Assembly: GCF_002261425.1 (NCBI RefSeq) | Contig: NZ_NEVJ01000003.1 | Coordinates: forward strand, 1,302,001 to 1,366,000 | Length of the DNA stretch: 64,000 bases | Source of the DNA: Bordetella genomosp. 9 | GTDB taxonomy: Bacteria > Pseudomonadota > Gammaproteobacteria > Burkholderiales > Burkholderiaceae_B | Direction: 5' to 3' | Shown: one piece after another, positions 19,033 through 28,787 of the stretch | Position numbering within the stretch: position 1 is the first letter of the stretch | Layout of the letters: the number at the start of each line of letters is the position of its first letter | Position numbers and translations under genes: made by a program | Notes under the pieces: generated by a model | What the model was told of the DNA's origin: nothing | What the model saw: the letters and a program-made list of their open reading frames with translations, nothing else | The model's database searches: none

Positions 19033-19992
19033 ATGACCACCAAGCATCGCATCATCCAGGTCGGCTCCTATGCCGGCTCTCCCACCGCGAACGCACGGCT
19101 CGCGCAGGATTACGACGTCGTCGAGCTGTGGAAGTATCCGGACCGGAAAGCCGCCCTGGCCGAACACGGCAAGGGTGTGGATGTGCTGGTCACCTCCGCC
19201 AATTTCGGCTGCACGGCGGAGATGATCGACGCCCTGCCCGACCTGAAGGCGATATGCAGCTGGGGCGTGGGCTACGAAACGATAGACGTCCAGGCCGCGC
19301 AGCGGCGCGGCGTGCAGGTCAGCAACACGCCTGACGTATTGACCGACTGCGTCGCCGATCTGGCCTGGGGCCTGATGATCGCCTCGGCCCGCCGCATCGC
19401 CTACGGCGATCGCTTCGTGCGCACCGGGCGATGGGGCCAGGTACATGGCAGCATTCCGCTGGGCAGCCGCGTCAGCGGCAAAAAATTGGGCATCGTCGGC
19501 CTGGGCCGCATCGGCCAGGCGATCGCCAGGCGCGGCGCCGGCTTCGACATGGACGTGCGCTATCACAGCCGCAACAAGCGCGACGACGTTTCCTACGCAT
19601 ACGAAGCGTCGCTGGTGGACCTGGCGCGCTGGGCCGATTTCCTGGTCGTGGCCACGGTGGGCGGCCCCGGCACGCGCCACCTGATTTCGCGGGAAGTCCT
19701 GGAAGCGCTGGGTCCGCAAGGCACCGTCATCAATATCGCGCGGGGCCCGGTCATCGATGAAACGGCGCTGGTCGAAGCGCTGCAATCCGGCAAGCTCGGC
19801 AGCGCGGCGCTCGACGTGTTCGAGCATGAGCCCAAGGTGCCGGATGCGCTGAAGGCGAACGACAACGTGGTGCTGCTACCCCACATCGGCAGCGCGACCT
19901 ACGAAACGCGTCGGGAGATGGAAAACCTGATGATCGAAAATCTGCAGGCCTTTCTTCAGACCGGCAAGGTGATCACGCCCGTCACGGAATAA
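19033..19992 (+). CDS. D-isomer-specific 2-hydroxyacid dehydrogenase
   Basis: A 319-residue NAD(P)-dependent reductase/dehydrogenase. The Rossmann motif LGIVGLGRIGQAIARR (about 153-168) is followed by the catalytic Arg region INIARGPVIDE (about 236), Glu in DVFEHEPKVP and His in LLPHIGSAT (about 285). Family members act on glyoxylate, hydroxypyruvate or other 2-oxo acids. Co-location with the Bug protein and the divergent aldolase operon suggests it handles an aldehyde acid or 2-oxo acid released in that pathway, such as glyoxylate or tartronate semialdehyde. That substrate is inference. Confidence 0.88.
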   Translation: MTTKHRIIQVGSYAGSPTANARLAQDYDVVELWKYPDRKAALAEHGKGVDVLVTSANFGCTAEMIDALPDLKAICSWGVGYETIDVQAAQRRGVQVSNTPDVLTDCVADLAWGLMIASARRIAYGDRFVRTGRWGQVHGSIPLGSRVSGKKLGIVGLGRIGQAIARRGAGFDMDVRYHSRNKRDDVSYAYEASLVDLARWADFLVVATVGGPGTRHLISREVLEALGPQGTVINIARGPVIDETALVEALQSGKLGSAALDVFEHEPKVPDALKANDNVVLLPHIGSATYETRREMENLMIENLQAFLQTGKVITPVTE

Positions 19993-20016
19993 GCAATCGG
20001 AACGGCGGAATCGCCA

Positions 20017-20421
20017 TCACGACGGATGGCCGATTTCGCGTTCCTCGGTTTTCAGCCGGTTGTCCTTGGCGAAGTCCATGACGAACTTCCAGGCCAGGGG
20101 TTCGAGATCGCGCAGGCGTTCGTCCACGACGACACTGCTGTGGCCATCGATGATGACGGGCAACACGTAGGGCGAATAATAGAGCGGGCTGGCGGGCGCA
20201 CTGCCCGGAGGCCGGAATTGCGCCATGACGCCGGCCAGCCGCTCGGCCCAATCACTGGGGCGAAAACGCTGGCCTTCTTCCGTAACACCGAGGATAACGA
20301 TTTGTCGCACGCGGAATACCGTTGGTTCTGCTATCGGCGACGGGCGCTGCGCGCCGTCAGGTGACCGGCCGCGACGCCCGGGTCGCGATGCCGATTGTAT
20401 ATGATTGCTGCTTGGCAGCAT
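20017..20421 (-). CDS. DUF3579 family protein
   Basis: A protein of up to 134 residues. The conserved block is RQIVILGVTEEGQRFRPSDWAERLAGVM, then SPLYYSPYVLPVIIDG and LRDLEPLAWKFVMDFAKDN, which I recognise as the betaproteobacterial DUF3579 family commonly found beside argF. The first 35 residues are rich in Ser, Arg and Pro and may not be translated; the ATG at 20421 is the earliest plausible start. A small hairpin (TGCTG / CAGCA) overlaps this start. Function unknown. Confidence 0.75.
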   Translation of the reverse strand: MLPSSNHIQSASRPGRRGRSPDGAQRPSPIAEPTVFRVRQIVILGVTEEGQRFRPSDWAERLAGVMAQFRPPGSAPASPLYYSPYVLPVIIDGHSSVVVDERLRDLEPLAWKFVMDFAKDNRLKTEEREIGHPS

Positions 20422-20581
20422 TGTATTCGGCCTATCGCCTCGCGGTCGAACAGCTGGCATTCTTGCGGTTTTCCCGCGCTTTTCCACGCATCTCCGCCGT
20501 GACCGTCGTTTTTTAAAAAAGAACGGGCATAATGAGGCGCCCCGCCGCCAGTGGGCGGGACCAACGATGTGCAGACCGACC

Positions 20582-21523
20582 ATGACAACAGCAAGCACCC
20601 AGAACGGCCCCCTGCGCCACTTCCTGCAGTTCCGTGATTTTTCCGCCGCTGAAATCGACTATGTGCTGGACCGCGCGCGCCTGATCAAGGACAGGTTCAA
20701 GCGCTACGAACCGCACATGACGCTGCACGATCGCACGCTCGCCATGGTGTTCGAAAAGGCCAGCACGCGCACGCGTGTGTCCTTCGAGGCCGGCATGTAC
20801 CAACTGGGCGGATCCGTCATCAACCTGACGTCCAACGACTCCCAGCTCGGACGCGCGGAACCGATCGAGGACACCGCACGCGTCATTTCGCGCATGGTCG
20901 ACATCGTCATGATCCGCACCTTCGAGCAGACCCGCATCGAGCGGTTCGCCTCGCATTCCCGCGTACCGGTCATCAACGGCCTGACCAACGAATTCCACCC
21001 CTGCCAGATCCTGGCCGACATCTTCACCTACGTCGAACACCGCGGCCCCATCCGCGGCAAAATCGTGGCCTGGGTGGGCGATGCCAACAACATGTCCTAT
21101 ACCTGGTTGCAGGCGGCCGAAATGCTGGGATTCACGCTGCACGTGTCGACCCCTTCGGGATACGAACTCGACCCCGTGCGCATCGGCACCCCGTCGGCGA
21201 CGGTGCTGCGGCAGTTCAAGGATCCCATGGAAGCCTGCCGCGGCGCCCACCTGGTCACGACCGATGTCTGGACCAGCATGGGCTACGAAGCGGAAAACGA
21301 ACAGCGCCGCGCGGCCTTCGCCGACTGGTGCGTGGATGCCGACATGATGGCCGTGGCCGCCGCCGATGCCATCTTCATGCACTGCCTGCCCGCGCACCGG
21401 GGCGAGGAAGTCACGGGCGACGTCATCGACGGCCCGCAAAGCGTGGTGTGGGACGAGGCGGAAAACCGCCTGCACGTGCAGAAGGCCCTGATGGAATTCC
21501 TGCTGCTGGGCCGCCTGTCGTAG
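20582..21523 (+). CDS. argF: Ornithine carbamoyltransferase
   Basis: A 313-residue enzyme forming citrulline from ornithine and carbamoyl phosphate in arginine synthesis. The carbamoyl-phosphate loop EKASTRTRVSFE (about 54-65), the ornithine-side HPCQILADIFT (about 140) and HCLPAHRGEEV near the C-terminus are complete. ATG at 20582 gives the usual length; an in-frame ATG at 20567 is an alternative with a slightly better purine stretch. It is divergent from the DUF3579 gene and unlinked to argG, which lies 4 kb downstream. Confidence 0.96.
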   Translation: MTTASTQNGPLRHFLQFRDFSAAEIDYVLDRARLIKDRFKRYEPHMTLHDRTLAMVFEKASTRTRVSFEAGMYQLGGSVINLTSNDSQLGRAEPIEDTARVISRMVDIVMIRTFEQTRIERFASHSRVPVINGLTNEFHPCQILADIFTYVEHRGPIRGKIVAWVGDANNMSYTWLQAAEMLGFTLHVSTPSGYELDPVRIGTPSATVLRQFKDPMEACRGAHLVTTDVWTSMGYEAENEQRRAAFADWCVDADMMAVAAADAIFMHCLPAHRGEEVTGDVIDGPQSVVWDEAENRLHVQKALMEFLLLGRLS

Positions 21524-21529
21524 TATCGG

Positions 21530-21549
21530 GCCGGGCGTGATGGCCCGGC
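21530..21549. terminator. GC-rich hairpin after argF
   Basis: A perfect 7-bp stem GCCGGGC / GCCCGGC with a 6-nt loop follows the argF stop, between convergent genes. There is no T-run, so intrinsic termination would be weak. Confidence 0.45.
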
Positions 21550-21601
21550 ATCGAGCGGCTGGCCGCATCGCGGGCCATCCGTTCAACGCGAGCGTGTACT
21601 T

Positions 21602-22210
21602 TCAGCCGATGGCCTTGAACATGGTGCGCTTCGTATTGCGAAACGACGGACGCACCCGATCGCTCCAGGCGCTGGCGCGCACGGCCAGCCAAGGTGGACT
21701 GCCGAAGGTCTCGACACTCTCCAGGTCATAACACGCGTGATAGCGTGGCGACGACTCCGCGCAAGCGTAGCGTTCCGCCCGTACCGTACCTGGCACGCCA
21801 GCCAGGCCGGGCAAGTGTTCCTGGTCGTACCAGTCGTTCAGATCCTGCTCCGCCTGGGGCAACACATCCGTCTCCACGACGTAATGCCACGGTGCGGGAC
21901 GTTCGCGGGAAGCCCCCGGCAGGTCCGCCAGGCGCCGCAGCCACTGCGTTCTGGCATCCGGATACAGGCCCGCCACCCGCTCCCGCATGGCAGAAAGCGC
22001 TGCCTCGGCGCCATCCCGGGGCAACCGGCAATAGACATAGGTTTCCGCGGCCTCGACCGCCGCATACCCCTGGATGACCACGTGCGCCAAGCCCGCGCGC
22101 AATTTTTCGGCAAGCGCCGCCAACCGCGCGGCCGACAGGGGTTCGCCGGGGATCTTCAATAGAAGGACATCGGCCCGTTGTCCGGTGATGCCTTGCGGTG
22201 TCTCGCTCAT
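21602..22210 (-). CDS. DUF4286-like / dimeric alpha-beta barrel protein
   Basis: A 202-residue protein that looks like two ferredoxin-like halves. The second half contains LNDWYDQEHLPGLAGVPGTVRAERY, the hallmark of the DUF4286/EthD-like group, whose members are often small degradative or isomerase-like helper enzymes. A strong GGAGGAA site precedes the ATG at 22210. It is divergent from the amidase/MFS pair and may share their regulatory region. No enzyme activity can be assigned. Confidence 0.6.
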   Translation of the reverse strand: MSETPQGITGQRADVLLLKIPGEPLSAARLAALAEKLRAGLAHVVIQGYAAVEAAETYVYCRLPRDGAEAALSAMRERVAGLYPDARTQWLRRLADLPGASRERPAPWHYVVETDVLPQAEQDLNDWYDQEHLPGLAGVPGTVRAERYACAESSPRYHACYDLESVETFGSPPWLAVRASAWSDRVRPSFRNTKRTMFKAIG

Positions 22211-22449
22211 CTTTCCTCCAGGAAAACACGCATGGTCGCGCAAGGCGGCCGCGGCGGCAATGCGCACCCCGCGTGCTTTCTCACGGCCTGGACGCGCACG
22301 CCGTCGCCGCCGTCCGCGCCCGCCCTGCCGAGTTAGGCTGCCCGGTGCCGTGCGTGGCCCGGATTAACCCTAGATCGGGTGAATCCCGATGCGCTGGGCC
22401 ATGAATATAGTATACAAAGTACGCTATAAATTTCTCTTCGGAGCATGCT

Positions 22450-23931
22450 TTGGACGCGGCCACCAACCCTGCCTCGAATGGACTGCGCTACTGGACCTTG
22501 TCTCGCAGCCTGCAAGCGTTGAGGCAAGGCGAGGTCACCGCCGAATCGCTTGTGGATGCCTGCGCCGAGGCCTTTGCCGACAGTCATGCGCGGATCAATG
22601 CGCTGGTGCTTCAGGACTACGCAGCCGCGCAAGCCCAGGCGCGTCGCGCCGATGCCGCGCGCAAGCGCGGCGAGCCGCTGGGCGCCCTGCACGGCATTCC
22701 CTTTTCCATCAAGGAAAGCTTCGACGTCGCCGGCTGGCCGACGACCTGCGGCGACCCCGCGCATGCCGGGCAGTTGGCGGCACGCGATGCCGATGTCGTG
22801 CAGCGCCTGCGGGCCGCAGGCGCCATCCTGGTAGGCAAATCCAATGTCCCGCTCCATTTACGTGACTGGCAAAGCTACAACGCCCTCTACGGCACGACAC
22901 GCAACCCGCGCGACCCGTCCCGCACGCCGGGAGGCTCTTCCGGCGGCAGCGCCGCGGCGGTCTGCACGGGCATGAGCGTGTTCGACGTGGGTTCCGATAT
23001 CGGCTCTTCCCTGCGCAACCCTGCCCACTATTGCGGGGTCTTTTCGCACAAAAGCAGCCACGGCCTGGTATCGCTGCGGGGCCACGGCATACGCAATACG
23101 GATCCCGCCCCCGACATCAACGTCGCCGGTCCTGTCGCGCGGTCCGCGGTGGACCTGGAAATCGTGCTGCGGGTACTGGCCGGGAATGACGGACAGGCCG
23201 GCCAGGCGCGTACGCCGCTGCCAGCCGCACCGGACCGTGCGCCCAGCGGGTTTCGCGTGGCAGTGCTGCCCACGCATTCCTTCGCGCCCGTCGATGCGGA
23301 GGTTTCCCGCGTCATCGAAGACCTGGGACGGCAACTGCAAGGCCAGGGTATGCGGGTCTCCTGGAACGCCAGGCCGGCCATCGAGGCGGAAGCGCTTTGG
23401 CGGACCTACATTTTGATGTTGCGCGCCGCGACCTCGGCCTACATGACCGACGCCGCCTACGAGGCGGCATGCGAACGTGCGGGTCGCGCGGACCCTGCCG
23501 ACCTGTCCTACGCGACGCTGCAGTATGTCGGGGCGACGCTGGATCACCGGACCTGGCTCAGGCTGGCTGACATCCGGCGCGGTATCGCACAGGCGTGGGC
23601 TGATTTCTTCACCGATCACGATGTCTTGCTATGCCCTGCCGCCGCCACGGCGGCCTTCGAGCTGAATGAGCAGGGAGACCCTTGGCAACGCAGCCTGAAC
23701 GTCAACGGGGCACCCCAGCCCATGACGACCCAATTGTTCTGGGCGGGACATTCTGGACTATGCGGCCTGCCGTCTACCGTCGCCCCCGCCGGACTCACGC
23801 CTGCCGGCTTGCCGGTAGGCGTGCAGATCGTCGCGGCACGCTCGCATGACCTGACTTCGCTGCATTTCGCGCAATGGCTGGAGCGGCAGGGCCATGCCTT
23901 CCAGCCGCCCACGATCACGCACGCGGCCTGA
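22450..23931 (+). CDS. Amidase signature family hydrolase
   Basis: A 493-residue hydrolase of the Ser-cisSer-Lys amidase family: Lys88 (PFSIKESFD), cis-Ser in GGSSGGSAAA (162-171) and nucleophile Ser187 in SDIGSSLR. The usual GGS around the nucleophile is GSS here, a mild deviation. No signal peptide, so cytosolic. The start is TTG at 22450, supported by GGAG 6 nt upstream. A TATAAA box (22425-22430) and a GTATAC palindrome (22410-22415) lie just before it. The MFS gene follows after 53 nt, so the pair probably imports and hydrolyses an amide. The substrate is unknown. Confidence 0.88.
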   Translation: MDAATNPASNGLRYWTLSRSLQALRQGEVTAESLVDACAEAFADSHARINALVLQDYAAAQAQARRADAARKRGEPLGALHGIPFSIKESFDVAGWPTTCGDPAHAGQLAARDADVVQRLRAAGAILVGKSNVPLHLRDWQSYNALYGTTRNPRDPSRTPGGSSGGSAAAVCTGMSVFDVGSDIGSSLRNPAHYCGVFSHKSSHGLVSLRGHGIRNTDPAPDINVAGPVARSAVDLEIVLRVLAGNDGQAGQARTPLPAAPDRAPSGFRVAVLPTHSFAPVDAEVSRVIEDLGRQLQGQGMRVSWNARPAIEAEALWRTYILMLRAATSAYMTDAAYEAACERAGRADPADLSYATLQYVGATLDHRTWLRLADIRRGIAQAWADFFTDHDVLLCPAAATAAFELNEQGDPWQRSLNVNGAPQPMTTQLFWAGHSGLCGLPSTVAPAGLTPAGLPVGVQIVAARSHDLTSLHFAQWLERQGHAFQPPTITHAA

Positions 23932-23984
23932 CCCCGCCGCCGCATACACAATCCAATCCACCCACGATACGAAGGGGAAAGGTC

Positions 23985-25298
23985 ATGTTCACCTGGTTCA
24001 CCGAGTTGTCACGCATGGAGCGCAAGGGCTTCTATGGCGCGTTCCTGGGGCATGCGGTCGATGTCTTCGACTTCATGATCTACTCGTTCCTGATCTCGAC
24101 CCTGCTTGCGCAATGGAACATGAGCAAGGCCGAGGCCGGCGCCATCGTTACTTACACCCTGGTCTCGTCACTGGTCGGCGCAATATTGGCGGGGGTGCTT
24201 GCCGATCGTTATGGACGCGTGCGCGTGCTGCGTTGGACCATCGTTGTATTCGCCTTCGCGTGCTTTCTGTGTGGACTATCGCAGAACCCGCAGCAACTGA
24301 TGATTTTCCGCATCATCCAGGGACTGGGCTTCGGCGGCGAATCGTCGCTATGCATGGTGCTGGTGACCGAGATGATCCGCAACCCGGCGCACCGCGGCAA
24401 ATACTCCGGCTTTACCGCCAGCAGCTACTCATTCGGCTGGGGCGCCGCCGCCTTGGCCTATGCCGCCATGTACGCCCTGATGCCGCCCGAATATGCATGG
24501 CGCGCCTGCTTTTTCCTGGGCATCCTGCCGGCCCTGGTCGTCATCTATCTGCGGCGGAATCTGGTTGAACCGGAAATCTTCATCGCGGCGCGGTCTGCCG
24601 CCGGAAAAGAGCTGCGCAAGCCGGATCCGCTGCGGGTGGTGAAGTCTCCGCTGCTGATCAAGACCGTGCTTTGCAGCCTGCTGTCCGGCGGCATGCTGGG
24701 CGGCTACTACGCGATCGCGACATGGCTGCCCACTTACCTGAAAATGGAGCGCGGGCTCTCGGTGTTCGGCACGAGTTCCTATCTGGTGGTCATGATTCTC
24801 GGCTCTTTCCTGGGCTACGTGGCAGGCGCCTACGCCACGGACCGCTTCGGGCGCCGGGCCACCTACGTCCTGTTCGCGGTCGGTGCCATGGCCATGGCGC
24901 TGATCTACATGCTGATTCCGATTTCGAACACCTCCATGCTGTTCCTGGGATTTCCCATGGGCATTCTCATGCAGGGCATGTTTTCCGGAATCGGCGCCAC
25001 CCTGTCCGAATCCTATCCCAGCAGCGTGCGCGCGACCGGCTACGGCGTCTCGTATAACGCGGGACGCGTCATCGGTTCGCTGTTTCCGCTAAGCGTCGGC
25101 TGGCTGAGCGGCGGCACCCTGGCGCTGGGCGTCTCCATCGCGGTGGTCGCGGGCGTCGGCTATGCCCTGGTGATCGTGTCCGCGCTGCTGCTGCCCGAGA
25201 CCAATGGACTGGACCTGTCCCGCATCGAGGAAGACGGCGCCGCACCGTCCGACGGATTGGACATCGCGCCGGCGGCGAGCGCCACGCGCGCCGGTTGA
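23985..25298 (+). CDS. MFS transporter, metabolite:H+ symporter type
   Basis: A 437-residue permease with 12 predicted transmembrane helices. The loop 2-3 motif GVLADRYGRVRVLR and its repeat ATDRFGRRATYV are present. The sequence GFYGAFLGHAVDVFDFMIYSF resembles aromatic-acid/sialate-type symporters. The start at 23985 is preceded by GAAGGGGAAAGG. It follows the amidase closely and likely brings in that enzyme's substrate or exports its product. Confidence 0.87.
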   Translation: MFTWFTELSRMERKGFYGAFLGHAVDVFDFMIYSFLISTLLAQWNMSKAEAGAIVTYTLVSSLVGAILAGVLADRYGRVRVLRWTIVVFAFACFLCGLSQNPQQLMIFRIIQGLGFGGESSLCMVLVTEMIRNPAHRGKYSGFTASSYSFGWGAAALAYAAMYALMPPEYAWRACFFLGILPALVVIYLRRNLVEPEIFIAARSAAGKELRKPDPLRVVKSPLLIKTVLCSLLSGGMLGGYYAIATWLPTYLKMERGLSVFGTSSYLVVMILGSFLGYVAGAYATDRFGRRATYVLFAVGAMAMALIYMLIPISNTSMLFLGFPMGILMQGMFSGIGATLSESYPSSVRATGYGVSYNAGRVIGSLFPLSVGWLSGGTLALGVSIAVVAGVGYALVIVSALLLPETNGLDLSRIEEDGAAPSDGLDIAPAASATRAG

Positions 25299-26717
<1,419 letters not shown>

Positions 26718-26727
26718 ACCCACCCCC

Positions 26728-26863
26728 GAAGCGCTGCGCGCTTCCCCCTCTAGGGGGCGACACTGGCGGACCGGCGGAGCCGGATCCGCAGTGTCCCGGA
26801 TCTGGGGGCACCTGTTTTCTTGACCGCCCGCCGGATCCGCGGTGTCCCCGATTGGGGGCACCT
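26728..26863. repeat. Intergenic palindromic/repeat element between argG and kup
   Basis: Two hairpins come first: GAAGCGC/GCGCTTC (26728-26744) and CCCCCT/GGGGG (26744-26757). Then come two direct copies of a 34-35 nt unit beginning GCCGGATCCGC and ending GGGGGCACCT (26779-26813 and 26830-26863). The composition is unlike coding sequence. Similar elements occur repeatedly in intergenic regions of related genomes, to my recollection. It sits between converging transcripts. Confidence 0.65.
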
Positions 26864-26876
26864 TTATTCCGCGGAG

Positions 26877-28787
26877 CTAGAGCTCCACCTGCATGCCCAT
26901 TTCCACCACGCGGTTGGGTGGAATCTTGAAGAACTTGGTGCTGCGGGTGGAGTTGCGCGCCATGAAGGCGAACACCGCGCGGCGCCAGCCGCGCATGGCC
27001 GGGCGCTTGGCGGCCACCACCGTCTGCCGCGAAAGATAATAGGACGTGCGCATCGGCTCCAGATCGACTTCCGGATATGCCTCGGCCACTTCGCGCAAGG
27101 CTTCCGGCACGTCGGGCTCTTCCTTGAAACCGTAGGTCAGCACGGCCTGCCAGCTGGAAGCGCTCAGCTTGGTCAGCGAAAACCGTTCTTCCGGCGATAC
27201 ATAGGGCACGTCGGCACTGCGTATCGTCAGGAACACCACGTGGTCGTGCAGCACCTTGTTGTGCTTCAGGTTGTGCAGCAGCGCGGGCGGCACGTTGCCC
27301 GGATTCATCGTCATGAATATGGCGGTGCCGTGCACGCGCGCGGGCGGGAACTGCTCCAGCTGCTCCATGAATTCACCCAGCGGCTGGCGGTCGCGCTGCT
27401 GCTGGCGGCTGAGCAGGTAGCGGCCACGCCGCCACGTCAGCATCAGCGTGAACACCACGATCCCGACCAGCAAGGGCAGCCAGCCGCCCTCTTCCACTTT
27501 CAGCGCGTTGGCCGAGAACAGCAACAGGTCGAACACCAGCAGGAAGCCCAGTATGGCCCACCACATGGCGCGGCGCGGCCCGCTGACGGCGGCGCGCGAC
27601 ATCAGCGACAGCAGCAATACGGACGTGGTCAGCATGGTCCCCGTCACCGCGAAGCCATATGCCGCCGCCAGGTTGTCGGAGCTGCGGAACACCACCACCA
27701 GCACCAGCACCGCGACCAGCAGCAGCGCGTTGACCTGCGGCAGGTAGATCTGGCCCTTCTCGATCGCGGAGGTGTGCAGGATTTCCATGCGCGGCCAGTA
27801 GCCCAGCTGGACGGCCTGGCGCGTCATCGAATACGCGCCGGAAATGACCGCCTGCGATGCGATGATGGTGGCCACGGTCGCCAGGCACACCAGCGGCACG
27901 ACACCCCACTCCGGCGCGAGCAGAAAGAAAGGATTGGCGATCGCCTTGGGATCGCGCAGCAGCAGCGCGCCCTGGCCGAAATAGCACAGCGTCAACGCGG
28001 GCGCGACCATCCAGAACCAGGCGCGGCGGATGGCGCCGCGGCCGAAATGCCCCATATCGGCATAGAGCGCTTCCGCGCCCGTCAGGGCCAGCACCACCGA
28101 CCCCAGCAGCACGAAACTCGCGCGCGGCGATTCGATGACGAAGTGCAGGCCCCACATCGGGTTCAAGGCCTGCAGGATGGCCGGCGTCTGGAAGATCTGC
28201 CATGCCCCCAGCACCGCCAGCGTGGCGAACCACAATCCCATGATGGGACCGAACAATTTACCCATCACGCCCGTGCCATGCGACTGGACCATGAACAGGC
28301 CGACCAGCACGACCAGGGACAGGGGCACCACCCAATGTTCGAAGCGGTGCGACACGACGCTGATGCCTTCCAGCGCCGACAGCACCGAAATGGCCGGCGT
28401 GATCATGCTGTCGCCGTAGAACAGGGCCGCGCCGAAGATAGCCAGCGCGATCAACAGCATCCGCACCTTGCCCTGCCGTCCGCGTATGGCCAGCTCCAGC
28501 AGGGCCAGCGTGCCGCCTTCGCCCCGGTTGTCCGCCCGCAGCACCAGCATGACGTACTTGAACGACACCACCAGCATCAGCATCCAGAACAGGATGGAGA
28601 GCACACCCAGCACGTGGGCGGGCTGCAGGTCGCCATATCCCACCAGGCACTGGCGCAAGGTATAGAGCGGACTGGTGCCGATATCGCCGTAGACGACCCC
28701 CAGCGCTCCTATCATCAAGGCGGCCTTGGAAGAAGGCGCGTGGTGCGGCGCCGCCAGGGTGGGCGCGCTTGCGGTTCCGGTCGTCAT
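26877..28787 (-). CDS. kup: Low-affinity potassium transporter Kup
   Basis: A 636-residue K+:H+ symporter of the KUP/HAK/KT family. The N-terminal motif ALGVVYGDIGTSPLYTLRQ (residues 28-46) is diagnostic. About 12 transmembrane helices follow to residue ~430, including GTGVMGKLFGPIM and GALFYGDSMITPAISVL-like segments, then a soluble C-terminal domain ending in RNSTRSTKFFKIPPNRVVEMGMQ. Its ATG overlaps the stop of the upstream histidine kinase (ATGA), so translation is coupled to the two-component genes. This suggests the sensor responds to potassium or osmotic state. Confidence 0.96.
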   Translation of the reverse strand: MTTGTASAPTLAAPHHAPSSKAALMIGALGVVYGDIGTSPLYTLRQCLVGYGDLQPAHVLGVLSILFWMLMLVVSFKYVMLVLRADNRGEGGTLALLELAIRGRQGKVRMLLIALAIFGAALFYGDSMITPAISVLSALEGISVVSHRFEHWVVPLSLVVLVGLFMVQSHGTGVMGKLFGPIMGLWFATLAVLGAWQIFQTPAILQALNPMWGLHFVIESPRASFVLLGSVVLALTGAEALYADMGHFGRGAIRRAWFWMVAPALTLCYFGQGALLLRDPKAIANPFFLLAPEWGVVPLVCLATVATIIASQAVISGAYSMTRQAVQLGYWPRMEILHTSAIEKGQIYLPQVNALLLVAVLVLVVVFRSSDNLAAAYGFAVTGTMLTTSVLLLSLMSRAAVSGPRRAMWWAILGFLLVFDLLLFSANALKVEEGGWLPLLVGIVVFTLMLTWRRGRYLLSRQQQRDRQPLGEFMEQLEQFPPARVHGTAIFMTMNPGNVPPALLHNLKHNKVLHDHVVFLTIRSADVPYVSPEERFSLTKLSASSWQAVLTYGFKEEPDVPEALREVAEAYPEVDLEPMRTSYYLSRQTVVAAKRPAMRGWRRAVFAFMARNSTRSTKFFKIPPNRVVEMGMQVEL

